Shown piece after piece: positions 6,944 to 10,516 of a DNA stretch of 10,516 nt (the first letter of the stretch is position 1; every line of letters begins with the position of its first letter). Under the pieces are notes generated by a model. It saw nothing but the letters and a program-made list of their open reading frames with translations. It was not told where the DNA came from and did not search any database. Origin of the DNA: JAKLKS01 sp964370855 (GTDB lineage: Bacteria > Planctomycetota > JAJSAM01 > JAKLKS01); the NCBI GenBank assembly GCA_964370855.1, contig CAYJMF010000143.1, positions 1-10,516 on the forward strand, in the 5' to 3' direction. The position numbers and the translations under genes were made by a program.

Positions 6944-7837
6944 TCACGGCTCCACCGCGGCCCGCATCGCCCCCTCCACGTCGGCGTGCCGGAAGGGGTG
7001 GCCCGCCGCCAGCGCCGCCGCCGGCACGACGCGGTTGGAGGCGAGGAGGAGGCCGGCCATCTCGCCGAGGGCGAGGCGGAGGGCGAAGCGGGGCGCGGGG
7101 AGGAGGGTCGGGCGGTGGAGGACGCGGCCGAGGGCCCCCGTGAACTCCCGGTTGGTGCAGACGCCGGGGGCGGCCCCGTTGAGGGGGCCGCGGAGGGCGG
7201 GGTTCCCGGCGGCGAGCAGCATGAGGCCGACGTGGTCTTCCACGTGGATCCAGGGCATCCACTGCCTCCCGTCGCCGAGGCGGCCGCCGAGGCCGAGGCG
7301 GAAGGGGAGGAGCATCCGCGCGAGCGCGCCCCCCTTCCCGAGGACGAGGCCGGTGCGGAGAAGGACGACCCGGACGCCGAGGGGCTCCGCCTCGAGCGCC
7401 GCGGCCTCCCAGTCCCGGCAGACGGAGGCGAGGAAGCCGGTGCCCGGGGGCGCCGCCTCGTCGAGGATCTCGTCCCCCCGGTCGCCGTAGTAGCCGACGG
7501 CGGATCCGCTGACGAGGACCTTCGGCCGGACCTTGAGCCCGCGCATCCCCTCGACGAGGTTCCGGGTCCCCTTCACCCGGCTGTCCCGGATGCGCGCCTT
7601 CCTCTCCGGGGTCCAGCGGCCCCCCGCCACGGGCTCCCCCGCGAGGTGGAAGACCGTGTCCACCCCCTCGAATGCGGCCGCCGGGGGCGGCCCGCCCTCG
7701 GCCTCCCAGGGGAACGCCTCGACGCCGAGGGCGGCCGCCGCGCGGGCGGGATCGCGGCTGAGCACGCGGGGCCCCTCGAGGCGGCGCAGGAGCGCTCCGC
7801 CGAGGAAGCCCGTGGCGCCGGTCACCAGTGCCTTCAT
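6944..7837 (-). CDS. TIGR01777-family NAD(P)-dependent epimerase/oxidoreductase
   Basis: A 297-residue extended short-chain dehydrogenase of the YfcH/SDR39U1 type. The N-terminal Rossmann motif is GATGFLG at 7-13. Family signatures follow: HLAGEPV at 64-70, GRWTPERKARIRDSRVKGTRNL at 73-94 (22 residues, so given by position with key residues R74, W75, R86 and G90), SAVGYYGD at 112-119, RTGLVLGKGGAL at 161-172, WIHVED at 196-201 and LNGAAP at 219-224. The C-terminus (about 248-294) matches the DUF1731 tail of this family. It should bind NAD(P) in the cytosol; the natural substrate of this family is not established. A strong ribosome-binding site (GGAGGAGGAG) precedes the ATG. It is divergent from the DUF523 gene across 100 bp and upstream of the Hpt gene on the same strand, although the 106-bp gap argues against tight coupling. 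Confidence 0.93.
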   Translation of the reverse strand: MKALVTGATGFLGGALLRRLEGPRVLSRDPARAAAALGVEAFPWEAEGGPPPAAAFEGVDTVFHLAGEPVAGGRWTPERKARIRDSRVKGTRNLVEGMRGLKVRPKVLVSGSAVGYYGDRGDEILDEAAPPGTGFLASVCRDWEAAALEAEPLGVRVVLLRTGLVLGKGGALARMLLPFRLGLGGRLGDGRQWMPWIHVEDHVGLMLLAAGNPALRGPLNGAAPGVCTNREFTGALGRVLHRPTLLPAPRFALRLALGEMAGLLLASNRVVPAAALAAGHPFRHADVEGAMRAAVEP

Positions 7838-7873
7838 GGGGCGCGTCTCCTCCTCCGGCGGGGCACCCCCCGC

Positions 7874-7895
7874 CCCCCGGTCCCGGGGGTATCAT
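7874..7895 (+). promoter_or_regulatory. Candidate -10 box with abutting inverted repeat, DUF523 promoter
   Basis: CCCCCGG (7874-7880) and CCGGGGG (7883-7889) are inverted around a two-base centre and directly abut TATCAT (7890-7895), a reasonable -10 hexamer for the DUF523 gene starting at 7938. The site lies in the 100-bp gap between divergent genes, so it could serve as an operator for one or both. No convincing -35 box is visible 17 bp upstream. Long C and G runs are common in this genome, so chance is possible. Confidence 0.25.
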
Positions 7896-7937
7896 CTTGA
7901 CCTCCTCCCCGTCCCGATCCAACCCGGAGCCCCCTCC

Positions 7938-8546
7938 TTGCCCACCTCCCCGAAGTCCGGCGGCCGCGGAGAGCCCCTGCTGCGCGTCGGCATCTCCTCC
8001 TGCCTCCTCGGGGAGAGGGTCCGCTACGACGGCGGCCACCGGCGGGACGCCTGGCTGGCGGACCACCTCGGCCGCATCGCGGAGTTCGTGCCCGTCTGCC
8101 CCGAGGTGGAGCTGGGGCTCGGTGTCCCCCGCCCCACCATCCGGCTCGAAGACGACGGGCGGGGCGGCGTCCTCCTCGTGGAGCCCTCCTCCCGCGAGGA
8201 CCTGACGGCGCGCATGGAGCGCTGGTCGGCGGGGCGGCTCGCCCTCCTCGAGAAGGCCGACCTCGACGGCTACGTGTTCAAGGGGAACTCCCCCTCCTGC
8301 GGACCGGGGGGGGTGGGCATCTGGACGGCGGAGGGGAGGCCGGCGGGGCGGGAGGGGCGAGGTCTCTTCGCAGCGGCGCTGCTGCGGCGGTTCCCGTTCC
8401 TCCCCGTGGAGGAGGAGGGGGGGCTTCAAGATCCGCTCCGACGGGAGAACTTCGTCCTGCGGCTCTACGCCTACCGCCGGGCGAAGGAGGGGGATACCGT
8501 ACCCGACCCGATTCATCGGACTTCGGCACCTCCTCCGCCCCGATGA
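7938..8546 (+). CDS. DUF523 protein, probably cut short of a DUF1722 domain
   Basis: A 202-residue protein starting at TTG (7938), with GGAG at 7926-7929 eight bases upstream. DUF523 hallmarks: ISSCLLGE at 19-26, RYDGG at 29-33, VCPEVELGLGVPRP at 53-66, KGNSPSCG at 115-122 and GRGLF at 140-144. The conserved cysteines C22, C54 and C121 are present. After the domain the protein continues with LPVEEEGGLQDPLRRENF and LYAYRR (to 181), which is the linker found in DUF523-DUF1722 fusion proteins. DUF1722 would begin there. Instead the frame runs into the interspersed repeat, which supplies residues 184-202 (EGDTVPDPIHR onward) and the stop codon. The biochemical role of DUF523 is not established; homologues are often found near DNA photolyase genes. 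I am sure of the domain and infer the truncation from memory of the family's architecture. Confidence 0.88.
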   Translation: MPTSPKSGGRGEPLLRVGISSCLLGERVRYDGGHRRDAWLADHLGRIAEFVPVCPEVELGLGVPRPTIRLEDDGRGGVLLVEPSSREDLTARMERWSAGRLALLEKADLDGYVFKGNSPSCGPGGVGIWTAEGRPAGREGRGLFAAALLRRFPFLPVEEEGGLQDPLRRENFVLRLYAYRRAKEGDTVPDPIHRTSAPPPPR

Positions 8547-8555
8547 GTTGGGGCG
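8488..8555. repeat. Interspersed repeat, copy 4 (diverged), at the DUF523 gene's 3' end
   Basis: Positions 8488-8519 match 2594-2625 and 2949-2980 with two substitutions in 32 nt, then the match ends. A worn second arm seems present: CGCCCCGATGA at 8536-8546 resembles the right arm at 3018-3033 with four bases missing, and CGCCCC/GGGGCG (8536-8541 and 8550-8555) can still pair. The left arm is translated as the last residues of the DUF523 protein, and the GATGA of the right arm supplies its stop codon. Confidence 0.75.
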
Positions 8556-8576
8556 GGGTCGGCGCTCCCCTACAAT
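8548..8576 (+). promoter_or_regulatory. Candidate promoter for the acyl-CoA synthetase gene
   Basis: TTGGGG (8548-8553) and TACAAT (8571-8576) are separated by 17 bp, the optimal spacing for a housekeeping sigma factor; TACAAT differs from TATAAT at one base. Transcription would begin at about 8583, within two bases of the ATG at 8585, so the message would be leaderless or nearly so. No Shine-Dalgarno sequence precedes the ATG, which agrees. The -35 element falls in the worn edge of repeat copy 4. Confidence 0.5.
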
Positions 8577-8584
8577 CCCCCGCC

Positions 8585-10516
8585 ATGGACCCCTCCCCCT
8601 GGCAGGCCTGGCTCTCCGCGGGAGGCGCGCGGGCCCCCTTCGAGGAGCAGTGGCGCCGCTTCGAGGAGATGTCCGCGGCCCGGGACCCGGCCCTGGGTCC
8701 CCTCCCTTCCTGGCTCCCTGATCCCGCCGCCGCGGCGGCGACGAATCTCGCCCCGTTCATGAAGGAGTGCGGATTCACCGACGTCCCCTCCTTCCACGCC
8801 TGGACCGTGGCCGAGCCGGAACTGTTCTGGGGGAAGGCGCTCCGGCGGATCGGCGTCCGCTACCGCACGCCGCCGTCGCGGATCCTCGACCTCTCCGGCG
8901 GCGCCGAGCACCCGCGCTGGCTCCCCGGGGCACGGCTCAACGCGACGGACTCCTGCTTCCTCGGGCCGGAGGAGGCGCCGGCCCTCCTCCTCGGGCGCGA
9001 GGGGACGGAGGCGATCGTCGTCGTCTCCCGGGGGGAGCTTCTCGCGCTGGCCAACCGCTTCGCGCGGGGGCTCCTCGCCCGGGGCCTCGTGCCGGGGGAC
9101 GCCGTCGCGCTCTACATGCCGCTCAACGTGGAGTGCGTGGCCGCCTACCTCGGCATCGTGCGGGCGGGGATGCGGGCGGTCTCCATCGCCGACTCCTTCC
9201 CGCCCGTGGAGATCGCCCGCCGGCTCGCCCTCGGGGAGGCCCGCGCGGTGGTCGCCGCCGACGGGTACCTCAGGGCGGGGAAGCGGGTGGACCTCTACGG
9301 GAAGGTGAGGGAGGCGGGGGCACCCATGGCCATCGTCACCGGCACCTCACCCGCGACAACCCTTCGCCCGGGCGACCTCCGCTTCGAGGAGTTCCTCGAC
9401 GACTCCTCCGTCTTCGACGGTGTCGAGGGGGATCCCGACGCCGTGACCAACGTGCTCTTCTCCTCCGGCACCACGGGATCGCCGAAGGCGATCCCCTGGA
9501 CCCATCTCACGCCCTTCAAGGCGGCGGTGGACGGGCACCTCCACCACGACATCCGGCCCGGCGACGTGGTGGCGTGGCCGACGAACATCGGCTGGATGAT
9601 GGGGCCGTGGCTCGTCTACGCGTCGCTCGTGAACGGTGCGGCGATGGCCGTCTTCGAGGGGTCGCCGGGGGAGGCGGCCTCCTGCCGGTTCTTCGGGCGG
9701 GCGGGGGTGACGCTGCTCGGCGTGGTGCCGTCGCTGGTGCGGGCGTGGCGGGCGTCGGGGGCGGCGGCGGGGGCGGGGTGGACGGCGCTCCGGGCGTTCT
9801 CCTCGACCGGGGAGGCGAGTTCGCGGGAGGACTACCTCTGGCTGCAGTCGTTGGCGGGTTTCCGCGCTCCGGTGATCGAGTACTGCGGGGGGACGGAGAT
9901 CGGGGGCGGCTACGTGACGGGGACGATGCTGCAGGCGGCGGCGCCGGCCTGCTTCACGACGGCGGCCTTCGGGGTGGACTTCCTCCTGCGGGACGGGGAG
10001 GGCAGGGTCCTTGAACGTGAGGGGGAAGGCGAAGTACTCATCAAGCCGCCGAGCCTCGGGCTCTCCCAGGTCCTCCTCAACGCCGACCACCACGCGGTGT
10101 ACTACGAGGGTGTTCCGCCGGGGCCCCGCGGCGAAATCCTGCGGCGGCACGGGGACGCGATGGAGCGGCTGCCGGGGTGGTTCCTCCGGGCGCAGGGGCG
10201 GACCGACGACACGATGAAGCTCGGGGGGATCAAGGTCGGGGCGCTGGAGATCGAGCGGGTGGTGGCGGGGGATCCGCGGGTGGTGGAGGCGGCGGCGGTG
10301 TCGGTGCGTCTGCCGGGGGAGGGTGCGGAGCGGCTGGTGCTGTTCGTGGTGGCGCGGGGGGAGGTGGACCGGGCCGGGTTGGCGAAGGACCTTGGGCGGC
10401 TCATCCACGAGGGGTTGAATCCGCTGTTCAGGGTGCATGACCTGGTGCTCGTCGAGGCGCTGCCGCGGACGGCGTCGAACAAGCTGCTGCGGCGGGAGTT
10501 GCGGGCGAGGTACGGG
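8585..10516 (+). CDS. AMP-forming acyl/acetyl-CoA synthetase (3' end beyond the window)
   Basis: An open frame of 644 codons runs from ATG 8585 to the window edge without a stop. It belongs to the acetyl-CoA synthetase branch of the ANL superfamily, which activates a carboxylic acid with ATP to an acyl-adenylate and transfers it to CoA in the cytosol. The P-loop motif SSGTTGSPKAIPWTH starts at residue 293, YCGGTEIGGGY at 433, and the hinge motif GRTDDTMKLGG at 538-548. The catalytic lysine K633 lies in PRTASNK, the position acetylated in related enzymes. Because this motif lies close to the C-terminus, only a short tail should be missing. NIGWMMGPWLVYASLVNGA and TEIGGGY recall the plant AAE17/AAE18 peroxisomal enzymes and bacterial relatives rather than classical Acs, so the acid is uncertain. 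The start fits the N-terminal domain (WTVAEPELFW) and a probable leaderless promoter. Confidence 0.9.
   Translation, partial: MDPSPWQAWLSAGGARAPFEEQWRRFEEMSAARDPALGPLPSWLPDPAAAAATNLAPFMKECGFTDVPSFHAWTVAEPELFWGKALRRIGVRYRTPPSRILDLSGGAEHPRWLPGARLNATDSCFLGPEEAPALLLGREGTEAIVVVSRGELLALANRFARGLLARGLVPGDAVALYMPLNVECVAAYLGIVRAGMRAVSIADSFPPVEIARRLALGEARAVVAADGYLRAGKRVDLYGKVREAGAPMAIVTGTSPATTLRPGDLRFEEFLDDSSVFDGVEGDPDAVTNVLFSSGTTGSPKAIPWTHLTPFKAAVDGHLHHDIRPGDVVAWPTNIGWMMGPWLVYASLVNGAAMAVFEGSPGEAASCRFFGRAGVTLLGVVPSLVRAWRASGAAAGAGWTALRAFSSTGEASSREDYLWLQSLAGFRAPVIEYCGGTEIGGGYVTGTMLQAAAPACFTTAAFGVDFLLRDGEGRVLEREGEGEVLIKPPSLGLSQVLLNADHHAVYYEGVPPGPRGEILRRHGDAMERLPGWFLRAQGRTDDTMKLGGIKVGALEIERVVAGDPRVVEAAAVSVRLPGEGAERLVLFVVARGEVDRAGLAKDLGRLIHEGLNPLFRVHDLVLVEALPRTASNKLLRRELRARYG

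Overview
This is a very GC-rich window (roughly 70% or more by eye), densely packed with bacterial genes. RmuC with an N-terminal membrane anchor, an NtrC-type sigma-54 activator with an Hpt partner, a TIGR01777-type epimerase and a MoxR ATPase suggest a high-GC Gram-negative bacterium, for example a deltaproteobacterial lineage or a neighbouring candidate phylum. No rRNA, tRNA or diagnostic marker is present, so the taxon stays open. Only ordinary chromosomal genes are visible: no phage, integrase, transposase or CRISPR array.

Layout. Positions 1-49 are a perfect 19-bp inverted repeat, each arm carrying an exact DnaA-box match. Rightward genes follow: an unrecognised multi-pass membrane protein (54-929), a TatD-family metal-dependent hydrolase (818-1609) and a MoxR AAA+ ATPase (1609-2595, start overlapping the tatD stop). 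A repeat-rich stretch follows (2594-3090), holding a small two-CxxC zinc-ribbon protein (2705-2947). Next comes a protein with a McsA-like zinc finger (3120-3587). The region 3596-7837 is read leftward. Its first transcribed gene is a TIGR01777-family epimerase (6944-7837). After a 106-bp gap come an Hpt phosphotransfer protein (6484-6837), an NtrC-family response regulator (4981-6438) and rmuC (3596-4981, start overlapping the regulator's stop), which look like one unit. From 7938 genes run rightward again: a DUF523 protein (7938-8546) and an AMP-forming acyl/acetyl-CoA synthetase (8585 to beyond the window end).

The most unusual content is an interspersed repeat of about 40 bp, present as a near-perfect copy after moxR, as a perfect 40-bp hairpin after the zinc-ribbon gene, as a degenerate half copy beside it, and as a diverged copy at the 3' end of the DUF523 gene. 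Each main copy starts at or within a few bases of a gene's 3' end. The last copy encodes the final 19 residues of the DUF523 protein and its stop, and that protein ends where a DUF1722 domain would normally begin in fused relatives. A 31-bp segment spanning the start of the McsA-like gene also occurs upstream of the zinc-ribbon gene, so this small region has been rearranged by duplication.

Functionally, Hpt and the NtrC-type regulator form an incomplete phosphorelay whose kinase lies elsewhere; their close link to rmuC suggests shared expression, though the target promoters are unknown. The other genes look like ordinary housekeeping or accessory metabolism.
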